From: Catenulispora sp. EB89
GTDB taxonomy: Bacteria > Actinomycetota > Actinomycetes > Streptomycetales > Catenulisporaceae
NCBI RefSeq assembly: GCF_041261445.1
Contig: NZ_JBGCCU010000013.1
Coordinates: 186,001 to 250,000 of the forward strand
Reading direction: 5' to 3'
DNA: 64,000 nucleotides
The notes beneath the pieces are model-generated. The model made no database searches. It saw only the letters and a list, made by a program, of their open reading frames with translations, and was not told the origin of the DNA. This document shows, piece by piece, positions 8,611-16,042 of the stretch; the stretch's first letter is position 1, and the number at the start of each line of letters is the position of its first letter. Made by a program: the position numbers and the translations under genes.

Positions 8611-9761
8611 AGCGTTGTGCGGCCTATCAGTGAACGTACTTGGGCGCCGTACGTGCCGACGCCTTCCCCGGAGGTGCCCGGAAGTCCCATGAGGTTCGGC
8701 AGCAGGTCGCCGTAGGCGTTGACCTCGCCGATGAAGTCGAGCCCGTCGGCGCCCGGGAGCACGTCGATCCCGAGGCAGTGCACGCCGGGGAAGCAGGCCG
8801 CCGCCGACTCCGCGAGGTCGAGGATCGCCGGCCAGCGCTTCTCCCCGACCAGGGCCTGGAACGCCGCCAGGTCGCCGCGCCGGCCGCCGAGGTGCAGGTT
8901 GGTCATCGGGGAGGCGCTGGTGCGGACGACCGCGTGCGTGGCCCGGCCGCCGACGGTGACGACGCGCAGGTCACAGTCCCAGCCGCCGATGCTCACCTTG
9001 CGGACCCAGCGCTCGGCGTGCAGGCCGTCGGGGGCCAGGGCGGCGAGGACGTCGTCGATGTCCGCGTCCCGAAGGTAGGTGCGGACCTTCAGCGAGTTGT
9101 AGAGCTCGACACCGGTGGCGGTGCGCACCAGCTCGGCCGAGGTCACGGAGCGGCGCCTCGGACCGCGCACGGTCAGCGCCACGACGCCGGATGCCGAGGA
9201 ACCGTGCCGGATCTTGATGAACGCCGACTCCGAACCGTCGGTCGCGGCGGCGGGTGGTACGGCGACGCCGGCGTCGGCCAGGAGGGTGTGTGTGGCCTGC
9301 TTGTCGAAGGCTGTCGCGACGCCCTGCGCGGTGAAGAGTCGCGCGGCGCCGGCGTCGTCGATACTGTGCTCCAGCTTCGCCAGGGCTGTAGTAAAACCCT
9401 GATACCACTCACGCGTGCCCTCGGCGCGGTACATGTCGACCGGTTGGTCAGAGCCGCGCAGCAACCGGGTCACCTCGGCGTCCTCGCCCGGGGAGTCGAC
9501 GCGGACCAGCTCGCCGGGGCGGAAGGAGGCTTCGCCGCGCAGCACGTCGAGCCACGGCACGATGCGCGGCTCGGGCAAGCCCTCCGCGCGAACGGCTTCC
9601 GTGAAGAGCGTCACGCGGCGGTTGTCCGGATTGCCGACGACCGCGAAGCGCAACGGGAGCGCCGGGCTGTGCGGGCCGGCCACGCCGCCGGAGCCGCGCG
9701 AACCGTGCGAGACCGTCGGCGAACCCGACCCAAGCCTCGAACCCAGCCCCGACCCCGTCAT
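8607..9761 (-). CDS. STM4014 family protein (ATP-grasp-like)
   Basis: A 384-residue protein. The start ATG (9759-9761) overlaps the stop of LRR gene 1 as ATGA, which fixes it although an open frame extends further upstream. Residues 1-36 are Gly/Ser-rich and probably disordered; the conserved part begins RFAVVGNPDNRRV. Later features fit an ATP-grasp ligase: FIKIRHGSSASGV (ATP-binding Lys and Gly/Ser loop), ERWVRKVSIGGWDCDLRVV, and FIGEVNAYGDLLPN near the end with the E-x-N magnesium ligands. ATP-grasp enzymes join a carboxylate to an amine or thiol through an acyl-phosphate, so a peptide- or amino-acid-ligation step is plausible. The substrate is unknown. Confidence 0.86.
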   Translation of the reverse strand: MTGSGLGSRLGSGSPTVSHGSRGSGGVAGPHSPALPLRFAVVGNPDNRRVTLFTEAVRAEGLPEPRIVPWLDVLRGEASFRPGELVRVDSPGEDAEVTRLLRGSDQPVDMYRAEGTREWYQGFTTALAKLEHSIDDAGAARLFTAQGVATAFDKQATHTLLADAGVAVPPAAATDGSESAFIKIRHGSSASGVVALTVRGPRRRSVTSAELVRTATGVELYNSLKVRTYLRDADIDDVLAALAPDGLHAERWVRKVSIGGWDCDLRVVTVGGRATHAVVRTSASPMTNLHLGGRRGDLAAFQALVGEKRWPAILDLAESAAACFPGVHCLGIDVLPGADGLDFIGEVNAYGDLLPNLMGLPGTSGEGVGTYGAQVRSLIGRTTL

Positions 9762-10729
9762 TCCGCCACCGCGATATACCGATCGCGCCGGCCCGACCCC
9801 TGCGCGTCCGACAGGTCGACCTCCACCCCCGGCCACGCCCGCCCCACCCGCGTCCGCATCCCCGGCGAGATGTAGTGGTGGCTGAGGTCCAGCCGCCGCA
9901 GGTGCCCCAGCGGCTGTCCGGCGAGCAGCGCCGCCGCGCCCGCGTCGCCAAGCGTGCCGAGCGACAGATCCAGCGACTCCAGCTGCGCCACGACCGGCGC
10001 CCGCGCCACCGCGGCGGCGATGTCGTCCTGGATCAGCGCGTTCCGCAGACCCAGGTGCCGCAGGCGGGGGAAGCGGCCAGCTTCGAGCAGTGGGGCGAGG
10101 TCGTCGAGGGTCGCGTCGCCGCCGTAGAGCGGGTCGCCGAGGTAAATCTCCAGGTGCGTCAGCTCGGGGAGGTCGCATTCGGCCAGGGCGCGGATCGTGC
10201 TCCCGGGTAGACCGCCGGACTGGAGCACCAGAGTGCGCAGGCCCGAGTGCTTCAGCGGCGCGATCAGCGGATCGGGGCCTTCGGCCCGCGCCCGGCCCTC
10301 CGGCGTCCCGCGGACCCAGAGTTCGGCCAGGTTCGGGTACGCCTCCAGCACCGGGCCGAGGTCCGGCACGTAGATCCACGAGGGCTGGCTCTGCTCGTCG
10401 ACCAGGTCGTTGACGAAGAGCGCCCGCAGCCCCGGCAGCCGGCCGGCGACCGCGACCAGGTCGTCGGCGACCGTGCAGTCGTCCTCGCCCCACTCCAGCC
10501 ACTGGCCGGTGACCAGCGCCTCGACCCCGGTGCTCGGCACCCGGTCCAGGAACGCCGCGAGCAGTTCGGGGAAGTCCCGGTCGAAGTACTCGCCGTCCTT
10601 GTTGCAGTCCAGGCGCCAGGCCACGCCGCCGGGATCGGCGGCCGCGGCCGGCGTCGGCAGCGCGGGGTCGGCGGGGAAGTCGACGACCGGCCGGCCGGCG
10701 AACTCGGTCAGGTGGTGGTAGAAGGCCAT
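9758..10729 (-). CDS. STM4015 family leucine-rich-repeat protein (paralogue 1)
   Basis: A 323-residue LRR protein, one of four tandem paralogues. Start taken as ATG 10727-10729 (MAFYHHLTEFAGRPVVDF); a GTG six bases upstream is in frame and overlaps the previous stop. Shared features in order: an N-terminal GxPVVDF motif, an AWRLD segment, YVPDLGPVLEAYPNLAELWV, LRTLVLQSGGLPG, LTHLEIYLGDPLYGGDATL, LRHLGLRNALIQDDIAAAVA, LDLSLGTLGDAGAAALLAGQ, then LDLSHHYIS and GVEVDLSD, ending RYIAVAE. Repeats of 22-30 residues with LxxLxL spacing suggest a curved recognition surface. No signal peptide. Likely a partner or substrate of the downstream enzymes (inference). Confidence 0.88.
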   Translation of the reverse strand: MAFYHHLTEFAGRPVVDFPADPALPTPAAAADPGGVAWRLDCNKDGEYFDRDFPELLAAFLDRVPSTGVEALVTGQWLEWGEDDCTVADDLVAVAGRLPGLRALFVNDLVDEQSQPSWIYVPDLGPVLEAYPNLAELWVRGTPEGRARAEGPDPLIAPLKHSGLRTLVLQSGGLPGSTIRALAECDLPELTHLEIYLGDPLYGGDATLDDLAPLLEAGRFPRLRHLGLRNALIQDDIAAAVARAPVVAQLESLDLSLGTLGDAGAAALLAGQPLGHLRRLDLSHHYISPGMRTRVGRAWPGVEVDLSDAQGSGRRDRYIAVAE

Positions 10730-10731
10730 GA

Positions 10732-11709
10732 TCACTCCGCCACCGCTATGTAGCGGTGTCCTGTGTGGTCGGTCAGGGCATCGGAAAGGTCGACGTCGAC
10801 CCCCGGCCACGCGGTCCGCAGCCGGTCTTGCATCGCCTCGGAGACGAAATGGTGGTGCAGGTCCAGCTTCTCGAGGTGCCCCAGCGGCTGACCGGCGAGC
10901 AGCGCCGCCGCGCCCTCGTCGCCCAACATGCCCAGGGACAGGTCCAGCGTCTTCAGCCGGGAGACGATCGGCGCGTGAGCCACCTCGGCCGCGATCGCGT
11001 CCTGGAACACCGAGTCCCGAAGGCCCAGATGCGTCAGATTCGGGAAGCGCCCGCCGCCGAGCAGCCATTCGACGTCCGCGGGAGTCGCGTCGCCGCCGTA
11101 GTTGGGCTCCCCGAAGTAGAACTCCAGGTGCTGCAACGCCGGGAAATCGCACTCGCCGACCGCACGCATCGCCGCCACCGGCAGGCCACCGGACTCGAAG
11201 ACCAACCGGCGCAGAGAGCTGTGACTCAGCGGCTCGAAATGCGGCGCGAAGTCCCCGTGCGGCCGGCCCCGCACCCACAACTCCTCCAGCGCCGGATACG
11301 CGCGCAGGATCGGGGTGAGGTCGCGGTGATCGATGTACGCGGTGTCCGAACCGCCGTCGCCGCCTTCGAAGATGTCGCCGAGGAACAGCGAGCGCAGCGC
11401 CGGGAGCCGTCCGGCGCTCGCCGCCAGGATCTCGGCCACCGGGTAGTAGGCCTCCGCGTCGAGGTATTCGGCCCACATCCCGATGGTCAGCGCCGTCACC
11501 TTGGACGTGTCGGCCCGGGCCAGGAACCGCTCCCAGATCTCCTCGAAGGCGAACCAGTCCGAGTCCCAGTCCCCGAACTCGTCGTCGTAGTAGCAGTCGA
11601 TCCGCCACGCCGACTTCGCCTCGTCCTGCGGCGCCGGCGCGTCCGGATGCGGTGCGAACGCAACGACCGGCAGCCCGCCGAACTCGTCCAGATACTCTAC
11701 GAACGACAT
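10732..11709 (-). CDS. STM4015 family leucine-rich-repeat protein (paralogue 2)
   Basis: A 325-residue paralogue starting at ATG 11707-11709 (MSFVEYLDEFGGLPVVAF); an in-frame GTG six bases upstream overlaps the preceding stop exactly as at the next junction. The central part is the most acidic and aromatic of the four (CYYDDEFGDWDSDWFAFEEI). LRR motifs include LRSLFLGDIF, LEELWVRG, LRRLVFESGGLP, LQHLEFYFGEPNYGGDATP, LTHLGLRDSVFQDAIAAEVA and LDLSLGMLGDEGAAALLAGQ, then LDLHHHFVS, GVDVDLSD and the terminal RYIAVAE. The gap to paralogue 1 is two bases. The differing central face compared with conserved ends suggests diversification of what each copy binds. Confidence 0.88.
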   Translation of the reverse strand: MSFVEYLDEFGGLPVVAFAPHPDAPAPQDEAKSAWRIDCYYDDEFGDWDSDWFAFEEIWERFLARADTSKVTALTIGMWAEYLDAEAYYPVAEILAASAGRLPALRSLFLGDIFEGGDGGSDTAYIDHRDLTPILRAYPALEELWVRGRPHGDFAPHFEPLSHSSLRRLVFESGGLPVAAMRAVGECDFPALQHLEFYFGEPNYGGDATPADVEWLLGGGRFPNLTHLGLRDSVFQDAIAAEVAHAPIVSRLKTLDLSLGMLGDEGAAALLAGQPLGHLEKLDLHHHFVSEAMQDRLRTAWPGVDVDLSDALTDHTGHRYIAVAE

Positions 11710-11711
11710 GC

Positions 11712-12611
11712 TCACGCTCCGATTCCCACGTACCTGCGGCCCGATTCGTCGACCGTCCGGCACCCGGACAGGTCGACGTCCACTCCCGGCCACGCCGCGC
11801 GCAGCCGATCTTGCACCGGCTCGGAGACGTAGTGGTGGTGCAGGTCCAGCACGCTGAGGTGCCCCAGCGGCCGACCGTTCAGCAACGCCACCGCGCCGTC
11901 GTCTCCGAGCGCGCCCAACGACAGGTCCAGCACCCGCAGCCCGGCCACCACCGGGGCGTGCGCGACGGCCGCCGCGATCTCGTCCTGGATCAGCGCGTTG
12001 CGCAGACCCAGATGGTCCAGTTTCGGGAAAGCCTCTCCGGCCAGGAGCCAGGCGAGGTCTTCCGGCTTCGTCCAGCCGCACCAGTCGGGGTGTCCCAGGT
12101 ACAGCTCCAGGTGCCGCAGCTCCGGGAAGTCGCAGGCGCTGATCGCCCGGATCACGTCGGGATGGAGCCCGCCGGACTGGAGTACCAGCCGACGCAGGCT
12201 GGTGTGCCGCAGCGGCTCGAAGTACCGGGACGGCTTCTGCGCCAGGTCCGGCGTCCCGCGGACCCAGAGCTCTGCCAGCTGCGGGAACGCTTGCAGGACC
12301 GACGTGAGGTCGCCGTGCTCGATGTACACGATGTCTTCGGCGATGTCCTTGGCGTCGTCGCCGGCGATGCCGCCGAAGAACACCTTGCGCAGCGCCGGGA
12401 ACCGGTCCGCCGCGGCGACGAGTGACCGGGCCGGGTGGTGGTCGTCGGCGAACGCGTCCTCGAAGGCTTCGTCACACCAGCGGCCGAAGACCAGCTCTGT
12501 CACCTGTGTCGTGTCGACTGTGTCGAGGAAGCGCCCGAAGGCCTCCTCGAACTCGAGCGGCGGCGCGCCGTCATCGTCGCCGCGGCGCTCGATCCGCCAA
12601 GCGGATCCCAC
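11712..12611 (-). CDS. STM4015 family leucine-rich-repeat protein (paralogue 3, N-terminally short)
   Basis: A 299-residue paralogue beginning at GTG 12609-12611 as V/M-GSAWRIERR. This aligns to the AWRI segment that lies about 30-40 residues inside the other copies, so the N-terminal GLPVVxF block is missing. Only six bases separate its start from the stop of paralogue 4, so there is no room for the missing part. The remaining LRR body is complete: LRKVFFGGI, LAELWVRGTP, LRRLVLQSGGLHP, LRHLELYLGHPDW, LDHLGLRNALIQDEIAAAVA, LDLSLGALGDDG, LDLHHHYVS, GVDVDLSG. The terminal motif is altered (RYVGIGA instead of RYIAVAE). It may have lost one function while keeping the repeat surface. Confidence 0.85.
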   Translation of the reverse strand: MGSAWRIERRGDDDGAPPLEFEEAFGRFLDTVDTTQVTELVFGRWCDEAFEDAFADDHHPARSLVAAADRFPALRKVFFGGIAGDDAKDIAEDIVYIEHGDLTSVLQAFPQLAELWVRGTPDLAQKPSRYFEPLRHTSLRRLVLQSGGLHPDVIRAISACDFPELRHLELYLGHPDWCGWTKPEDLAWLLAGEAFPKLDHLGLRNALIQDEIAAAVAHAPVVAGLRVLDLSLGALGDDGAVALLNGRPLGHLSVLDLHHHYVSEPVQDRLRAAWPGVDVDLSGCRTVDESGRRYVGIGA

Positions 12612-12617
12612 GTCCGG

Positions 12618-13601
12618 CTACTCGGCCACGGAGACGAACCGGTGCTCCACCTCGTCGTCCCAGTCGTCCGGTTCCTGCGGATCCGACAGGTCCACCTCCA
12701 CCCCGGGCAGCGCCTCGCGCAACCGCTCCTGCATCGGCTCGGAGATGAAGTGGTGGTGCAGGTCCAGCTTCTTCAGGTGGGTCAGCGGCTGCCCAGCCAG
12801 CAGCGCGGCCGCGCCCTCGTCGCCGAGGGCGCCCAGCGAGAGGTCCAGGACCTCCAGGCGGGCCACGATCGGGGCGTGCGCGACAGCAGCGGCGATCTCG
12901 TCGGCGTTCTCGGCGTTCCGCAGGCCGAGGTAGCGGAGCTCGGGAAAGCCGGTACCGGCCAGAAGGTCGTCGAGGTCGTGGGCCTCGGAGCCGCCGAAGT
13001 AGTTCTCGGTGCCGAGGTACAGCTCCAGGTCGGTCAGCCGCGGGAACTCCGAGCTGGCGACCGCGCGCACCACCTCAGGCGGCAGGCCGCCGCTCTGGAA
13101 CGTCAGCTCCCTGAGTTCCGGGTAGGCACGCCGCTCCCACCCCAGGTTCTCGCTGCCCCGGACGCCGAACGTCGCCAGGTTCGGGAAGGCACGCAGCAGC
13201 GGCGTCAGGTCGGCCTGGTGGATCCAGGAGATCTCCCACTGCCAGGACTCGATGTCCCCGACGAACAGGTGCCGCAGGTTCGCAAACCGGTCGGCGGCGG
13301 CGATCAGCGGCGCGAACGCGTCAGCCGAGGTGAGCTCCATCTCGTCGCTGGTGACCCAGCTGCCGATGACGAACGCGCTGATCCCGGCGGTGTCGACGCC
13401 GCGCAGGAACGCGTCGAAGAGCTCGGTGTAGGCGATGCTGTCGAACCCGGCGACCGCGACACGCCACGCCGACGCCGCGGGCTCGGCCGGGATCTCAACC
13501 TCGCCCGGCCAGTCGGCCATCTCCTCGAAGCCCTCGCCGGGCACGGTCCGGACGGGCAGCCCGCCCCACCGCACCAGCGCGGCGCACTCGCTGTCGATCA
13601 C
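12618..13601 (-). CDS. STM4015 family leucine-rich-repeat protein (paralogue 4, first in operon)
   Basis: A 327-residue paralogue, first of the LRR genes in transcription order. GTG start at 13599-13601 overlaps the stop of an upstream short frame as GTGA. It begins MIDSECAALVRWGGLPVRTV, then ASAWRVAVAG and repeats such as LRHLFVGDI, LRELTFQSGGLPP, LTDLELYLGTENYFGG, LRYLGLRNAENADEIAAAVA, LDLSLGALGDEGAAALLAGQ, LDLHHHFIS and GVEVDLSD, with an acidic stretch (DDWDDEVE) before the terminal RFVSVAE. The most divergent copy at its N-terminus. As first gene it is nearest the unidentified operon promoter. Confidence 0.88.
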   Translation of the reverse strand: MIDSECAALVRWGGLPVRTVPGEGFEEMADWPGEVEIPAEPAASAWRVAVAGFDSIAYTELFDAFLRGVDTAGISAFVIGSWVTSDEMELTSADAFAPLIAAADRFANLRHLFVGDIESWQWEISWIHQADLTPLLRAFPNLATFGVRGSENLGWERRAYPELRELTFQSGGLPPEVVRAVASSEFPRLTDLELYLGTENYFGGSEAHDLDDLLAGTGFPELRYLGLRNAENADEIAAAVAHAPIVARLEVLDLSLGALGDEGAAALLAGQPLTHLKKLDLHHHFISEPMQERLREALPGVEVDLSDPQEPDDWDDEVEHRFVSVAE

Positions 13602-13828
13602 GTGGACCCCTCCCGGTGGCTGGCTTCGATGCGAGCCTTTCTACCAGCCGCCGCCGACCGGATCGCGCGGCGCCACGCGAATTCGGCGTCCGGCAACCGG
13701 ACGGACAGGTCGGGGCGAGCCAACCTGCCGAGCACGAACCGGCTCACCTTCTCCCCCTTCGCCGGCCGCCCCACGCCGAACCGCAGCCGCGCGTAAAACC
13801 CGTGTTGTGGCGCGTCCCCGCGTATCAA
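13598..13828 (-). pseudogene. Possible peptidyl-tRNA hydrolase C-terminal fragment at the head of the LRR operon
   Basis: A 76-codon frame (TTG at 13828) whose stop overlaps the LRR-4 start as GTGA, the same coupling seen elsewhere in this operon. Its central part reads FYARLRFGVGRPAKGEKVS then RFVLGRL, resembling the RxRxGxGRP...xxxVL block near the C-terminus of peptidyl-tRNA hydrolases. The catalytic N-terminal two thirds is absent: upstream sequence has an in-frame stop and looks like a promoter region. Codons in the middle have the high third-position GC of real genes. It could be a decayed gene, a reduced small protein serving to couple translation, or chance. The family assignment is tentative. 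No other gene is seen in the gap 13602-13916. Confidence 0.4.
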
Positions 13829-13916
13829 GGGCCTGCGTTGCCGAGACCCCGAACACTTCTGTCCCCGGTTGGCTTAATGAGATGCCGCGGCCCTCTCCGC
13901 CTGCGAGACTCGCGCC

Positions 13917-15407
13917 ATGGGTGGTGAGTACTGGCGTGCCGAGCCCGACGGTCCCGCGCGCGAGCGCGTCGTGAGCCTCGACGTCCCGGGTCGCGAGCAG
14001 CCGATACCGCTGGTCAGCGCGGAGGGCGTGTTCGGCGCGCAGCGCGTCGACCGGGGCACGAGCGTCCTGATCCGCAACGCGCCGATCCCCGCGCCGTGCA
14101 CCGGGGTCGTCGACCTGGGGTGCGGGTACGGCCCGATCGCCGTGTCGATGGGGATGCGCCAGCCCGACGCCGGGTTGTGGGCGGTGGACGTCAACCGGCG
14201 CGCGCTGGCCCTGACCGCGCGCAACGCCGCGTCGGCCGGCGCGCACAACGTCGTCGTCGCCGAGCCCGAGGCCGTGCCCGCCGCGCTCCGCTTCGACCGC
14301 ATCTACTCGCACCCGCCGATCAAGATCGGCCGCTCGTCGATGCACGAGCTCCTCGACGGCTGGCTGCGGCGCCTGTCCCACGGCGGCGACGCCTACCTCG
14401 TCATCAAGCAGTCGATGGGCGCCGACGCCCTGCACTCGTGGCTCAACGACACCGGCTTCCCGGCCCGGCGTGCCGCGTCGAAGCAGGGATACCGGTTGCT
14501 GCACGTATCAGAGAACGACGCCATGCGGCAGCAGCCGGCGGGACTGACCTCTGACGACCTCCGCACGGTCAACCGCGCCACCGGCCGCGCCTGGAACGTG
14601 CTCGGCCGCCTCGTCGGCGGGCGCTCCGACAGCGTCCAGCTTCTCGGTTCCGGCGACGACCGTGCCGTGGTGAAGATCAAGCACGGCACGTGGTGGGGTC
14701 CGCAGCTCGCCGCGTTGGAATCCACAGTCGCCGCGCTGCGCGCCGCCGGTTATCCGACGCCGCCGGTCCTCGCCCATGGCGCGCTGGACGAGGAACGCCA
14801 CTTCCTTGTGACCGGCTTCGAGGTCGGCTCCGATGCTGCTGGCCCGGACGCCGACGTCCTAGCCCAGGCGGTAGCGGCCATCGAGCTGCACGCCGACGTT
14901 CGGCCCCGCCCCGAACGGGACTGGTCGGCGATGATCACTCTGTTCCTCAACGGGGGAATCACAGAGCACGAATTCCATCCGAGCCTGTCCGGCCTCGCCG
15001 CCCAAGCCCTCGCGCTCGTGCCGCATCCGGTCCCGGCGCTGCCCAGCACGGAGTTCGTCCACGGCGACTTCACCATCGCCAACCTGCTCAGCCGGAACGG
15101 CGCGCTGTCGGCCGTCGTCGATCTGGAGGGGTTCGGCCGGGGTACCCGCACCATCGACCTGACGAGCCTGCTCGCGTCGGTGATCGGCACGGCGCCCGCG
15201 GCGGCGGTCGAAAGCCTGGCCCGTGCTGCGATCGCGGCGTCTGATGTGGCGACGTTCCGGACCTGCGTGGCACATCGTGTACTGGCGAGTCTGCTGGCCG
15301 TGGGCGTCGAAGGTGACGGCGGCGACGGTAGTGACGGCGGCGGCGTTGCGGCGCGTATCGCAGAGGTCTCAGAACGGGCTCGGCTTCTTCTCGCAGTCGC
15401 GGACTGA
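13917..15407 (+). CDS. Fusion: RsmC-like methyltransferase plus APH-fold phosphotransferase domain
   Basis: A 496-residue two-domain protein. Residues 1-200 are an RsmC/MTS-type Rossmann methyltransferase: VFGAQRVDRGTSVL, SAM motif DLGCGYG at 66-72, acidic loop AVDVNRRAL near 90. The catalytic NPP motif of this family reads SHPPIKIG at 131-138, with His for Asn. Residues about 215-496 form an aminoglycoside-phosphotransferase-fold domain: VVKIKHG (Lys 253), the catalytic loop HGDFTIAN at 382-389 and a metal-binding VDLEGFG at 401. A Gly/Asp stretch lies near the end. RsmC-type proteins normally end at about 200 residues in actinobacteria, so this is an unusual fusion. Whether it acts on rRNA is uncertain given the changed motif. 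Confidence 0.85.
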   Translation: MGGEYWRAEPDGPARERVVSLDVPGREQPIPLVSAEGVFGAQRVDRGTSVLIRNAPIPAPCTGVVDLGCGYGPIAVSMGMRQPDAGLWAVDVNRRALALTARNAASAGAHNVVVAEPEAVPAALRFDRIYSHPPIKIGRSSMHELLDGWLRRLSHGGDAYLVIKQSMGADALHSWLNDTGFPARRAASKQGYRLLHVSENDAMRQQPAGLTSDDLRTVNRATGRAWNVLGRLVGGRSDSVQLLGSGDDRAVVKIKHGTWWGPQLAALESTVAALRAAGYPTPPVLAHGALDEERHFLVTGFEVGSDAAGPDADVLAQAVAAIELHADVRPRPERDWSAMITLFLNGGITEHEFHPSLSGLAAQALALVPHPVPALPSTEFVHGDFTIANLLSRNGALSAVVDLEGFGRGTRTIDLTSLLASVIGTAPAAAVESLARAAIAASDVATFRTCVAHRVLASLLAVGVEGDGGDGSDGGGVAARIAEVSERARLLLAVAD

Positions 15408-15412
15408 CTCCC

Positions 15413-16042
15413 TCACCCCAACAATCGCTGCTCCTTCGCCACCGCTACAGCTCCAGCGCGCGTGTCCACCCCGAGCTTGTCGTAGATCCGGCCGAGGTGG
15501 GTCTTCACCGTGGCTTCGCTGATGAACAGCGTCTTCGCGATGTCGCGGTTGCCGAGCCCCTGCGCGAGCTGCGCGAGGATGTCCTTCTCCCGGTCGGTGA
15601 GCGACGGTCGCGGCGAGCGCATCCGCGCCAGCATGCGGCTGGCGACCGGCGGCGACAGCGCGGTGCGGCCTGCGGCGGCGGCTCGGATAGCAGCGTAGAG
15701 CTCGTCCGGCGGCTCGGCTTTCAGGAGGTAGCCGGTGGCGCCGGCTTCGACGGCACGCGTGATGTCGGCGTCGGTGTCGAAGGTGGTGAGGACCAGGATG
15801 CGGGGCGTATCAGGGGTCGGATTCGACGTGCGGATGCGGCGAGTGGCCTCCACGCCGTCGATGCCGTCGCCGAGTTGCAGGTCCATCAGCACGACGTCCG
15901 GACGCAGCGACGCCGCGGTGACCACCGCTTCCTCGCCGCCGGCCGCCTCGCCGACCACCTCGATGTCGTCCAGGCCGGCCAACAGCGCGCGCAGCCCGGC
16001 ACGCACCACCGCGTGGTCGTCGCAGATGAGGACCCTGGTCAT
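15413..16042 (-). CDS. NarL/FixJ-family response regulator (possible SenR-like)
   Basis: A 209-residue regulator: receiver domain with acidic pocket D8/D9, phospho-acceptor D54 (VVLMDLQLGDG) and a conserved Lys near LLKAEPPDEL, then a LuxR-type helix-turn-helix (LTDREKDILAQLAQGLGNRD then SEATVKTHLGRIYDKLGV). The receiver signals phosphorylation by the kinase encoded immediately upstream; the start codon overlaps the kinase stop as ATGA (16039-16042). It converges with the methyltransferase fusion gene, stopping 5 bp away. An HbpS-like gene lies divergently beyond the kinase, which makes a SenR-type role in redox/haem response a reasonable inference. Confidence 0.93.
   Translation of the reverse strand: MTRVLICDDHAVVRAGLRALLAGLDDIEVVGEAAGGEEAVVTAASLRPDVVLMDLQLGDGIDGVEATRRIRTSNPTPDTPRILVLTTFDTDADITRAVEAGATGYLLKAEPPDELYAAIRAAAAGRTALSPPVASRMLARMRSPRPSLTDREKDILAQLAQGLGNRDIAKTLFISEATVKTHLGRIYDKLGVDTRAGAVAVAKEQRLLG

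Noticed and set aside
9762-10502. Long N-terminal extension of the ATP-grasp-like protein
   Set aside because: The extension is Arg/Gly/Ala-rich shadow of the LRR-1 gene; the ATGA overlap at 9758-9761 marks the real start.
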